A stretch of 17,936 nucleotides of DNA, taken from the NCBI GenBank assembly GCA_025936195.1, contig JAICTW010000002.1:1-17936 (forward strand), in the 5' to 3' direction. Numbering within the stretch: the stretch's first letter is position 1; each line of letters begins with the position of its first letter. The translations under genes were made by a program, and so were the position numbers. This document shows, piece after piece, positions 1 to 5,990 of the stretch. The DNA is from Flavisolibacter sp. (GTDB lineage Bacteria; Bacteroidota; Bacteroidia; Chitinophagales; Chitinophagaceae). Below the pieces are notes generated by a model. The model was given only the letters and a program-made list of their open reading frames with translations. It searched no databases and was not told the origin of the DNA.

Positions 1-119
1 CAGGATAGGCCGCCGATGAACAAGTGAAGAAATTATATCTCGGAAGAAATTTTGAATTGAAAAGAAAAGATTATTTGCTTCAGGAGATCAATCCAGATTC
101 TTTTCCGGATAGTTTGTAA
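1..119 (+). CDS. lptB: C-terminal fragment of probable LPS export ABC transporter ATPase (LptB-like), frame broken at the edge
   Basis: An open frame from base 9 to the TAA at 117-119 reads AADEQVKKLYLG then RNFELKRKDYL and ends PDSFPDSL. The block DEQV(K/R)K(L/V)YLG.NFEL is the typical C-terminal end of LptB, the cytoplasmic ATPase that powers lipopolysaccharide transport to the outer membrane. The same frame has a TAG at 6-8, and the other two forward frames also stop within the first 30 bases, so the visible start cannot be joined to an intact gene. Removing one G of the GG at 8-9 would restore an R-I-A-A-D-E-Q reading, so a one-base insertion or sequence error is plausible. The stop touches the stop of the Fur gene on the other strand. 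Only 36 residues are visible, so the family call rests on recalled C-terminal similarity. Confidence 0.55.
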
Positions 120-563
120 TTAACTGCGATTACAATTTTTGCAAACACCATTGATCACCACTTGAACTTCCTGAGCAATATAACCTTCAGGCAGCTCAAT
201 TTTAGGCGATACTACATCATCTAAACAAATTGTTCTTCCACAATTGGTACAAACAAAATGTACATGTTCATCGTGGTGATGGCCTTCTTCACACTCTTTG
301 CATAAAGCATATCGAATGGAATTATCAGGTGTTGGAATGGTATGAATAATTCCTTTTTCTACAAAGGTTTGAAGCGTACGGTAAATCGTAACACGGTCAA
401 ATTTTTCCCCGGCCTTTTTCTCAATATCGCCATGTGCCAATGCGTCTTTTGAATTCAGAAAAAGGGAAAGGATTTTTTTCCGGCTATCGGTAACACTTAA
501 ATGCTTCCTGTGAAGAATTTCATTGAGCCGGCTACCGGAAATTTTTGTTTCTGTTGAATTCAT
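120..563 (-). CDS. Fur-family metal- or peroxide-responsive transcriptional regulator
   Basis: This 147-residue protein has the standard Fur length and layout. A winged-helix DNA-binding region lies at about residues 12-85, including the recognition segment RVTIYRTLQTF, followed by a C-terminal metal-binding dimerisation domain. Visible ligands are the His-rich HHHDEHVHF at 95-103 and two CxxC pairs, C105/C108 and C141/C144, the usual structural zinc site. An extra pair, C88/C91, precedes the His cluster, and C113 is also present. Proteins of this family repress genes when loaded with Fe, Zn or Mn, or respond to peroxide (Fur, Zur, PerR); the sequence alone does not separate these. It starts 3 bases after the stop of the SCO1-like gene on the same strand, which implies co-transcription and hints at a copper/zinc or redox role. 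Its stop directly abuts that of the LptB-like fragment. Confidence 0.9.
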   Translation of the reverse strand: MNSTETKISGSRLNEILHRKHLSVTDSRKKILSLFLNSKDALAHGDIEKKAGEKFDRVTIYRTLQTFVEKGIIHTIPTPDNSIRYALCKECEEGHHHDEHVHFVCTNCGRTICLDDVVSPKIELPEGYIAQEVQVVINGVCKNCNRS

Positions 564-566
564 AAG

Positions 567-1178
567 CTACTCTTTCAATAGTTTTTTGATCTCTCCTTCC
601 ATCTGTTGAATTTCGGAAGGTTTGAGTCCGTCGTAAATTTTTACCACTTCTCCTTTTTTGTTCACTAAAGCTATTAATTGTGTATGTAAAAAATCAGTCT
701 CGCCGGATTGTTCTCCATTCTTTGGATCATCAATCATATAGCTATGTCTGGCCATGGTGTACAGGCTGTCTTTATCGCCGGTAAGAAAGAGCCATTTTTT
801 TGTATCTACATTTAAAAGAGAATCGGCATACCATTTAAGTCTGGCCACAGAATCTCTCGATGGATCGCAGGTAAAGGAAAGAATTAAAAAATTGGGTTCG
901 TTTTTAAAGGCTGTATGTACGGGCTTAAGATTATTGTTTAAACGGGGACAAACGCTGGTACAGGTAGTAAAAAAGAAAGTGGCCACATACACTTTGCCAT
1001 TCACATCCTGATTGGTAATTATTTTTCCATCCTGGTCAGGAAAAGCAAAAGACTGCACTGTGCTTATAGGTGGAAATTTTGGATGGGCAAAACCGGGGAT
1101 CGTGTAGGACAAGACTAAAAAAAATCCTATCACCAAAACGGTAAAGAAGCCGATATAAAACCATATTCTTTTTGACAT
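567..1178 (-). CDS. SCO1/SenC/PrrC family copper chaperone (SCO family protein)
   Basis: This 203-residue thioredoxin-fold protein is anchored by one N-terminal membrane helix (about residues 6-26), with the rest in the periplasm. The copper-binding CxxxC motif is seen as C73-TSV-C77, and the third ligand is probably H165 in DFLHTQL. The GDKDSLY and IYDGLKPSEI segments fit the family. SCO proteins deliver copper to the CuA site of cytochrome c oxidase subunit II or act as thiol-disulfide reductases; no oxidase genes are visible here. The gene leads a probable two-gene unit with the Fur-type regulator 3 bases downstream. A perfect TAnnTTTG box lies only 4 bases before the ATG, so the message may be leaderless. 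Confidence 0.92.
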   Translation of the reverse strand: MSKRIWFYIGFFTVLVIGFFLVLSYTIPGFAHPKFPPISTVQSFAFPDQDGKIITNQDVNGKVYVATFFFTTCTSVCPRLNNNLKPVHTAFKNEPNFLILSFTCDPSRDSVARLKWYADSLLNVDTKKWLFLTGDKDSLYTMARHSYMIDDPKNGEQSGETDFLHTQLIALVNKKGEVVKIYDGLKPSEIQQMEGEIKKLLKE

Positions 1179-1182
1179 GGGA

Positions 1183-1190
1183 CAAAGTTA
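1183..1190 (-). promoter_or_regulatory. Probable -7 promoter box for the SCO-Fur unit
   Basis: Read on the minus strand this is TAACTTTG, an exact match to the Bacteroidota -7 consensus TAnnTTTG. It ends 4 bases before the ATG of the SCO gene, so transcription would begin at or within a few bases of the start codon. No good TTTG or TTG is seen 19-21 bases further upstream, which lowers confidence. Confidence 0.45.
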
Positions 1191-1293
1191 ATCACAGAAT
1201 GAAAGGATTGCTCAGGATTAACAGACTATTCAACCGCGAATTACAACCGCAGATTACCGGGATTTTTATTGAATCTGCCGCATAGTGTTTTAT

Positions 1294-1301
1294 TATCTTT
1301 A
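1294..1301 (+). promoter_or_regulatory. Possible -7 box for the DUF4440-like gene
   Basis: TATCTTTA matches TAnnTTTG with one mismatch at the last base. A TTG ends 22 bases upstream, slightly wider than the usual 19-21. The predicted transcript start, about 1308, is downstream of the far-upstream ATG at 1285 and upstream of the ATG at 1321, which agrees with using the latter as the start. Confidence 0.3.
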
Positions 1302-1320
1302 TTTTGTTCAATTCTTTTTT

Positions 1321-1743
1321 ATGAAAAGCAAACTATTATTCTTGTTTTTGATTGCTTCGTTGTTTTCTTATTCGCAAAGCAAAGATGAAAAAGCGATAAT
1401 GCAAGTATTGAAAACACAAACAGAAAGCTGGAACCGCGGCGATATTGAAGGCTTTATGCAAACCTATTGGAAAAGCGATTCGCTGATGTTCATTGGGAAA
1501 AGCGGCGTGTATTTTGGCTGGCAGGAAACATTGAACAATTATAAAAAAGGTTATCCCGACACTACTGCGATGGGTAAACTTTCGTTTGATATAATTACTA
1601 TCAAAAAGCTTTCACCGGAATATTATTATGTGGTTGGAAAGTGGATGTTGCAGCGAACCATTGGCGATTTAAGCGGCCACTATGATTTGTTATTGAGAAG
1701 GATCAAAGGCAAATGGCGCATTATTGCAGATCATAGTTCGTGA
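1321..1743 (+). CDS. Exported DUF4440/SnoaL-like (NTF2-fold) protein
   Basis: This is a 140-residue protein with a clear signal peptide at residues 1-19 (MKSKLLFLFLIASLF, then SYSQS). A single small alpha+beta domain follows. It opens with a helix containing SWNRGDIEGFMQTYW, the signature of DUF4440 and SnoaL-like domains, and ends with a strand-rich LLLRRIKGKWRIIADHSS. Such proteins are mostly of unknown function; some bind small ligands or dimerise as regulatory domains. I chose the ATG at 1321 over one in frame at 1285 because the 1285 version would put extra aromatic residues before a typical signal peptide and because the likely transcript start falls between the two. The next gene on the right is convergent, so this gene is probably transcribed alone. 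Confidence 0.85.
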   Translation: MKSKLLFLFLIASLFSYSQSKDEKAIMQVLKTQTESWNRGDIEGFMQTYWKSDSLMFIGKSGVYFGWQETLNNYKKGYPDTTAMGKLSFDIITIKKLSPEYYYVVGKWMLQRTIGDLSGHYDLLLRRIKGKWRIIADHSS

Positions 1744-1785
1744 AGTCAGAAATAAGTTTCTTCTTAGCTGCATTGATAAGAAAGA

Positions 1786-2028
1786 TCAATCTGTTTTCCT
1801 TATCCAGGAGTTATAATAATACCGAAGCAACAGAAACAAACTCGCCGCAAAAACAAAGTAGAAAAGAATATTGTACCACCTGATGCCATCTCTTACAATA
1901 GCGAGATGAAAGAAGATTCCCAAAGTGGCAATGATCAGCAGCCATAAGGCTCCTAGCGAAAACGAATTGATTATTTTCCTGAAGAGTTGTTTCAATTCAG
2001 GATCCATTCCAACATTGTATTCATCCAT
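1786..2028 (-). CDS. Small two-helix membrane protein, function unknown
   Basis: An 80-residue protein starts with MDEYNVGMDPELKQLF, followed by two hydrophobic stretches at about residues 26-46 and 54-70, then a basic-polar tail, YYNSWIRKTD. I do not recognise a family. The frame is open further upstream to 2211, but that stretch is antiparallel-frame sequence inside the GH25 gene, so the ATG at 2028 is the likely start. A good promoter candidate (2063-2095) lies just upstream and overlaps the 3' end of GH25, supporting this start and a separate transcript. Similar short two-helix proteins are common and uncharacterised in Bacteroidota; a role beside the muramidase would be speculation. Confidence 0.7.
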   Translation of the reverse strand: MDEYNVGMDPELKQLFRKIINSFSLGALWLLIIATLGIFFHLAIVRDGIRWYNILFYFVFAASLFLLLRYYYNSWIRKTD

Positions 2029-2062
2029 TTTTGAGTGGTTAAAATTCTCAAATTTCAGTAGA

Positions 2063-2095
2063 CAATTATAAACAGCAAATTGCCAACAATCAAAA
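2063..2095 (-). promoter_or_regulatory. Probable -33/-7 promoter for the small membrane protein
   Basis: On the minus strand TTTTG (2095-2091) is followed by 20 bases and then TATAATTG (2070-2063), one mismatch from TAnnTTTG. Both spacing and boxes fit the Bacteroidota housekeeping promoter. The transcript would start near 2056, about 28 bases before the ATG at 2028. Confidence 0.45.
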
Positions 2096-2096
2096 C

Positions 2097-2867
2097 TCAA
2101 GGTACTAATAAAGCTTTGAACAAAAGAGAATCGCCGTTGAAGACATTGAAGTCCACTTTCGAAACAATGCCGTTCACATGCCCCTGCTCGCTGTGTTGCC
2201 AAAAAGTCCAATCACGATTAATGCGTGGTTGATGCGGTTGTAAATAATGCGCTACCCAAAGCGGATACTCATCAAAATAACCTTTTAGATACCTGTTGTA
2301 AAAGTCAAGGTAAGTGTAGACGATGGGTTTTACAGAATAATATTTTTCTACAACATTCAGCCATGCTTTGATCTCTTTCCGCAACTGATCTGCATTGGCG
2401 GTATAAGCCTGCTCCACATCAAGCACCGGCGGAAGATCGCCGCTTTCCAGCGGTACTTTACTAATAAAATTCTTTGCCTGCAATTTTCCATCTTTTGTGG
2501 CAATAAAAAAATGATAAGCGCCTCTTACAATTCCTGCTTCTTTTGACTTCCTCCAGTTGCGTTTAAAATAGGGATCAATATTTCCGATGCCTTCTGTCGC
2601 TTTTATAAAAACAAAGCCGAGCTTGATATCATGTACATCCATGTCGCTTACCATTTTCCAGGAAATAGTTTGTTGGTACCTGGAAACATCAATGCCGTGG
2701 ATCTCATATTCTGCGGGAATGGGAATACCAAACTCAGGATAATGTACATATTCCAATTGTCTGCTTTGCCACCATAAACCCAAATAGAAAATGAAACAAG
2801 CTGATGAAACAACCGACACAATAATGAATAATCTGAGAAAACGTTTTTTTATTTTTTTGGCTGCCAC
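2097..2867 (-). CDS. Membrane-anchored GH25 family muramidase (lysozyme)
   Basis: With the chosen GTG start this is a 256-residue protein: basic N-terminus, one membrane helix at about residues 11-30, then a complete glycoside hydrolase family 25 domain to the end. Family motifs are in order: GIDVSRYQ (D60), FVFIKATEG, RGAYHFF, PPVLDVE (D150 and E152, the likely catalytic acid pair), LWVAHY and FWQHSEQG ending in VDFNVFNG. GH25 enzymes cut the beta-1,4 bond between N-acetylmuramic acid and N-acetylglucosamine in peptidoglycan. The anchor suggests periplasmic action on the cell's own wall, not use as a toxin. There is no in-frame ATG before the catalytic domain. A TTG at 2909 would add 14 residues. 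The GTG at 2867 gives a cleaner AAKKIKKRF-helix N-terminus and lies 4 bases after a -7-like box. Confidence 0.9.
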   Translation of the reverse strand: MAAKKIKKRFLRLFIIVSVVSSACFIFYLGLWWQSRQLEYVHYPEFGIPIPAEYEIHGIDVSRYQQTISWKMVSDMDVHDIKLGFVFIKATEGIGNIDPYFKRNWRKSKEAGIVRGAYHFFIATKDGKLQAKNFISKVPLESGDLPPVLDVEQAYTANADQLRKEIKAWLNVVEKYYSVKPIVYTYLDFYNRYLKGYFDEYPLWVAHYLQPHQPRINRDWTFWQHSEQGHVNGIVSKVDFNVFNGDSLLFKALLVP

Positions 2868-2871
2868 GGTG

Positions 2872-2879
2872 CAATGATA
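2872..2879 (-). promoter_or_regulatory. Possible -7 box upstream of the GH25 GTG start
   Basis: Minus-strand TATCATTG differs from TAnnTTTG at one base and ends 4 bases before the GTG at 2867. No TTG is found at the expected -33 distance. If real, it would exclude the upstream TTG start at 2909 and imply a leaderless message. Confidence 0.3.
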
Positions 2880-3081
2880 CTTATCAATCAACAATAGTTT
2901 AGCACGCAACTAATAAAAGCTTTCCTAATAGTTCGGATCTCTTTTTAGTTCAACAATGCATCTAAAATCCCATGCATTTATTTAAAAACACTTAACAATC
3001 GTTGATAAAACTTTTGTTTTGTTGCCATGTCTCATATAGGCTCTGAAAAATTGCGGAGCACAAAATTAAAATCAATAGAGT

Positions 3082-3660
3082 ATGAAAAAAGTTTTACCCA
3101 TTTTAGGAATCACTGTCTTGATGGCTGCTTGTAACACCACACCTGAATTGAACCAAGGTACTGCCCAGGCTGTTCAAACAACCATTGCTCAACAAGACAC
3201 AACAGGTATGGCCGAATTCAATGCGTGGAAAGCACAAAACGAATTAGCAAGTGTAAATGCGTATAAGCAAGCGCAGCAAGCTCAATCAACTCCTTCTGAA
3301 AAAACAAGAACCATTGTTAAATATGTTCCTGTGAAAACAATACCATCAAAATCCGTATCACATACTTCAACTTCTTCTTCAACTGCCAGCCCCGGAAGTT
3401 CTGTTGATAATGGTAGCGGTTCAATGTCAAACGAATCTTCAGAAACTGCACAGGCAGAAAAGAAAAAAGGTTGGAGTAAGGCTGCTAAGGGCGCTGTAAT
3501 TGGTGGTGTGGCCGGCGCTGCCGGTGGTGCTATCATCAATAAAAAGAATCCAGTTGTTGGTGCTGTGATCGGTGGTGTAATTGGTGCAGCAGGCGGATAC
3601 GGCATTGGTCATGGAATGGACAAAAAAGACGGCCGTATTGACTACAGTATTCTCAATTAA
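3082..3660 (+). CDS. Glycine-zipper lipoprotein
   Basis: This is a 192-residue exported lipoprotein. The signal peptide ends in a lipobox LMAAC, with C17 as the acylated cysteine. A Gln/Ala/Thr-rich region and a Ser/Thr-rich low-complexity linker (about residues 88-122) follow, then a Lys-rich patch (EKKKGW). The C-terminal glycine zipper, about residues 137-178, has two similar arms, GAVIGGVAGAAGGA and GAVIGGVIGAAGGYGIG, separated by NKKNPVV. Such zippers form tightly packed membrane-inserted helices in envelope proteins; the exact role is unknown. A strong terminator follows 26 bases after the stop. No partner gene is evident. Confidence 0.85.
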   Translation: MKKVLPILGITVLMAACNTTPELNQGTAQAVQTTIAQQDTTGMAEFNAWKAQNELASVNAYKQAQQAQSTPSEKTRTIVKYVPVKTIPSKSVSHTSTSSSTASPGSSVDNGSGSMSNESSETAQAEKKKGWSKAAKGAVIGGVAGAAGGAIINKKNPVVGAVIGGVIGAAGGYGIGHGMDKKDGRIDYSILN

Positions 3661-3686
3661 CGATTAACCTGATGAAAACTATACAG

Positions 3687-3712
3687 GGAGCAGTTGGTAC
3701 TGCTCCTTTTTT
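3687..3712 (+). terminator. Rho-independent terminator of the glycine-zipper gene
   Basis: A perfect 7-bp stem (GGAGCAG / CTGCTCC) with the 6-base loop TTGGTA is followed by six T residues. The T-run overlaps the stop codon of the minus-strand small gene at 3711. The opposite strand lacks a T-tract after the stem, so it terminates only plus-strand transcription. Confidence 0.88.
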
Positions 3713-3869
3713 ATTTGGAATAGGTCTTTGCCTTGGAAAATACATCGGTAAGGTGATGTGATTTTTGCACGGGCTCAACCGTTTTTTGGTTTCTTCTTTT
3801 GATAATATAATAAGTGGTTACGGCTGCCGCTACTGCTACCAATCCAGCTACAATTGATTTTGTTTTCAT
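3711..3869 (-). CDS. Small single-helix membrane protein of 52 residues, function unknown
   Basis: A complete frame of 52 residues runs from the ATG at 3869 to TAA at 3711-3713. It begins MKTKSIVAGLVAVAAAV, has one Ala/Val-rich membrane helix (about residues 5-23, ending TYYII), then a basic KRRNQK stop-transfer patch and a short polar tail with HH and FSKAKTYSK. The pattern of MKTK plus a hydrophobic helix plus KRR resembles many short Bacteroidota membrane proteins that lack names. The positive-inside rule predicts a cytoplasmic C-terminal tail. No convincing ribosome binding site is seen; the best promoter-like arrangement upstream (TTTTG, 20 bases, TTTTCTTG) has two mismatches in the -7 box. 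It could still be a chance frame, but composition and layout argue for a gene. Confidence 0.6.
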   Translation of the reverse strand: MKTKSIVAGLVAVAAAVTTYYIIKRRNQKTVEPVQKSHHLTDVFSKAKTYSK

Positions 3870-4072
3870 ATTGCTTTTTCAAGAAAAGATCAATTGTTGT
3901 GCCGCCTCAAAATCAGTACTGCTATGTGGATTGTTGATCCTTGCAAACCAGCCATGAGCTTGCTTTACACGAGATTTTCATAAAGTTTTCTTAGCATTCT
4001 TCCTATTCTTTCATCACCCCGTTTTTTCTTCGGAAATTTGCATTGCCATAACCGGAAAAATCACCAATAGCC

Positions 4073-4810
4073 ATGAAAAAACACCTCTTCCTCGCGGCAC
4101 TAATCGTGTCTGTATCACTCGTATTTATTTCATTTACCAGGGCCAACCATTCTTCTGCACTGGTTGCTGCTTCAAAGGATAGCTTGGTAAATGATACCAC
4201 AACTTCAACACATGAAGTTTCATTAAGTAAAAAGCTTTTTAATGATCTGCATCTGCAGGAAGCGGGCCTTTCACAACAGGCCTTGAGTTACGCTTTGGAA
4301 GGTTATCAAAAATTAGTGGACAGCGGGCTGGTTAATAATCCTGAATACCTAACCATTGTTGATCTCAGCCAATCATCACGCAATAAACGTTTTTATATTT
4401 TGGATGTGAAGAATGATGAATTGGTAAAGAACACTTTTGTAGCACATGGAAAAAACAGCGGTGTTGACGTAGCTGAACGTTTTTCCAATGCATTTAATTC
4501 CAATGAAAGCAGCCTTGGCTTTTATGTAACCAAATCAACTTATTTTGGAAAGCACGGGTTGTCACTGCGTATAAGCGGATTGGAAGATGGCTTTAATGAT
4601 AATGCCGAAGCAAGAGGCATTGTCGTTCACGGAGCTCCGTATGTAAATGCAGGAAGAGTGAACAGTGATTACATGGGTCGCAGCCAGGGTTGTCCGGCGT
4701 TACCTGAAAATGAATATGCACAAGTGATCAATACTATTAAAGATGGATCAGTGCTGTTTGTTTACAATCCTTCTACTGATTATTTACAATCTTCTACTTT
4801 GTTGAACTAA
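4073..4810 (+). CDS. Exported murein L,D-transpeptidase catalytic domain protein (YkuD_2 type)
   Basis: This 245-residue protein has a signal peptide (about residues 1-24) and a catalytic domain covering roughly residues 55-235. The catalytic region shows IVVHGAPYV with H186 and GRSQGCPALP with nucleophile C207, matching the HxG...SxGC(P/R) arrangement of L,D-transpeptidase-fold proteins of the YkuD_2 (DUF4453-like, murein L,D-transpeptidase catalytic domain) group. Members are thought to cross-link or edit peptidoglycan, though biochemical data for this subgroup are scarce. Conserved AHGKNSG and FGKHGLSLR segments recur in the paralogue at 13330-14061. It lies alone between two short genes and has no obvious terminator. 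Confidence 0.87.
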   Translation: MKKHLFLAALIVSVSLVFISFTRANHSSALVAASKDSLVNDTTTSTHEVSLSKKLFNDLHLQEAGLSQQALSYALEGYQKLVDSGLVNNPEYLTIVDLSQSSRNKRFYILDVKNDELVKNTFVAHGKNSGVDVAERFSNAFNSNESSLGFYVTKSTYFGKHGLSLRISGLEDGFNDNAEARGIVVHGAPYVNAGRVNSDYMGRSQGCPALPENEYAQVINTIKDGSVLFVYNPSTDYLQSSTLLN

Positions 4811-4934
4811 ATCCTGAAGTCATACAAAAGGCTGATAGCGATCATGGTTTATTGGCTTGCTGTCTTTCTACTTTTGCGGCGAATTCAATATTCATTAATA
4901 AGAATGTCACACCATAACACTGATTTTCGTTTTG

Positions 4935-4964
4935 TTGTGGCGCTTTCTTGCTAAACGATGTTTG
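4935..4964 (+). promoter_or_regulatory. Possible -33/-7 promoter for the small exported protein
   Basis: TTG preceded by TTTTG (TTG at 4935-4937) is followed by 19 bases and GATGTTTG (4957-4964), one mismatch from TAnnTTTG. The box ends 2 bases before the ATG at 4967, so the transcript would be leaderless or nearly so. Confidence 0.35.
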
Positions 4965-4966
4965 CC

Positions 4967-5239
4967 ATGAAAAGAGTAATGCTTGCTGCTGCTTTTGTAG
5001 TTGCTATCGGCGGATTTGCAGCAGCACAAACTTCGTCCGCTAAATCCGCAACGAAGAAACAAACAACAGGTACAAAGACTTCGGTATTAAAAGCCAAAAA
5101 CAGCAAAGGCACTGTCTTAAAACAGGAAGATTCAGCCGATGCCAAAAGCGATTCTACTTTCAAGTTGTTGTTGCCTGTACAAAAATTTGAGCTGGACTCC
5201 ACAACAATTCCTGTGGTAAAAAAGGTCGAAGGTTTTTAA
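4967..5239 (+). CDS. Small exported Lys/Ser/Thr-rich protein, function unknown
   Basis: This 90-residue protein has a signal peptide (MKRVMLAAAFVVAIGG) with a likely cleavage after FAAA, before Q21. The mature part is about 70 residues, rich in Lys, Ser, Thr and Ala with no cysteine, and ends in a slightly more hydrophobic segment (FKLLLPVQKF) and VVKKVEGF. I do not recognise a family. A second in-frame ATG lies at 4958; I prefer 4967 because it places MKR right before the hydrophobic core and because the 4958 codon overlaps a -7-like box. The gene is convergent with the LytTR regulator, with 25 bases between stops. The signal peptide supports it being a real gene. Confidence 0.7.
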   Translation: MKRVMLAAAFVVAIGGFAAAQTSSAKSATKKQTTGTKTSVLKAKNSKGTVLKQEDSADAKSDSTFKLLLPVQKFELDSTTIPVVKKVEGF

Positions 5240-5264
5240 GTTGTTGGAACAGGTGTGGCCATAT

Positions 5265-5990
5265 TTAATGGATCATTTTATTTCGAATGATTTCCATGAG
5301 GACTGCTTTGTAGTTTTCACCAATCAATACTTCGGCTGATACGTTTTTAAGCCTCAATAAATTGCCCTCAATACCGGTGATCTTTGCAATGGGAATGATA
5401 AAGGATTTATGAATGCGAATGAATTGTTTTTTTGGCAAGCGTTCTTCCAGGTCTTTCATGCTGGTGTACACCAATGTTTTCTTCCCACCGCAATAAATAG
5501 CCACATAATTTTTCATGCCTTCGATGTAATCAATTTCATCGAGATTGATCTTGAGAAGCTTTCCTTTTGATTCGGTTTTTACAAAAATGTAATCGTCTTC
5601 TGCATCATCCAATATGTGTTTTTCGGCGCTGCGTTCTTCCAATTCCTTTACTGCTTTTTGAACAGCTTGTAAAAAGCGTGGCAAACGGATTGGCTTCAAT
5701 AAATAATCTACCACATCTAATTCATAGCTCTCCAAAGCAAATTCACTGTAAGCTGTAGTCAGGATTATTTTTGTTTTTCCGTTGATGGCTTTGATCAGGT
5801 CCATGCCCGAAAGCTCCGGCATTTGAATGTCGAGAAAGATGAGATCAATTTTTTGCGTGGCCACAATTTGCAGTGCTTCGATGGGATTGGTAGTGGAAGC
5901 CACAAGATTCAAATGAGGTGTCTGCTTCACATAGTGAACCAATATGTCAATGGCATGCTGTTCATCATCAACAATAATACAATTGATCAT
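5265..5990 (-). CDS. LytTR-family two-component response regulator
   Basis: This 241-residue cytoplasmic regulator has an N-terminal receiver domain (residues 1-120) with acidic D8/D9, phospho-acceptor D54 in IFLDIQMPELSG, the TTAYSEFA switch segment and conserved K in YLLKPI. The C-terminal LytTR DNA-binding domain (about residues 133-238) shows EIDYIEGMKNYVAIY, the MKDLEERLP helix and FIRIHKSFIIP. It is the typical LytR/AlgR layout that controls genes by binding pairs of short direct repeats. Its ATG overlaps the kinase TGA by 4 bases (ATGA), which shows translational coupling with the LytS-like kinase. The likely targets include the adjacent barrel gene or itself, but this is inference. 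Confidence 0.95.
   Translation of the reverse strand: MINCIIVDDEQHAIDILVHYVKQTPHLNLVASTTNPIEALQIVATQKIDLIFLDIQMPELSGMDLIKAINGKTKIILTTAYSEFALESYELDVVDYLLKPIRLPRFLQAVQKAVKELEERSAEKHILDDAEDDYIFVKTESKGKLLKINLDEIDYIEGMKNYVAIYCGGKKTLVYTSMKDLEERLPKKQFIRIHKSFIIPIAKITGIEGNLLRLKNVSAEVLIGENYKAVLMEIIRNKMIH

Noticed and set aside
2029..2211. Upstream extension of the small membrane protein frame into the GH25 gene
   Set aside because: It shares bases with the conserved C-terminal end of GH25 in another frame, and a promoter lies inside it; the ATG at 2028 explains the data better.
3282..3605. 107-codon minus-strand frame opposite the glycine-zipper gene
   Set aside because: Pro/Ala-rich mirror of Gly/Ala codons; the plus strand has a lipobox and terminator.
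3888..3953. GATCAA ... TTGATC inverted pair upstream of the small membrane gene, considered as an operator
   Set aside because: Six-base arms about 50 bases apart with no further symmetry; not above chance in AT-rich DNA.
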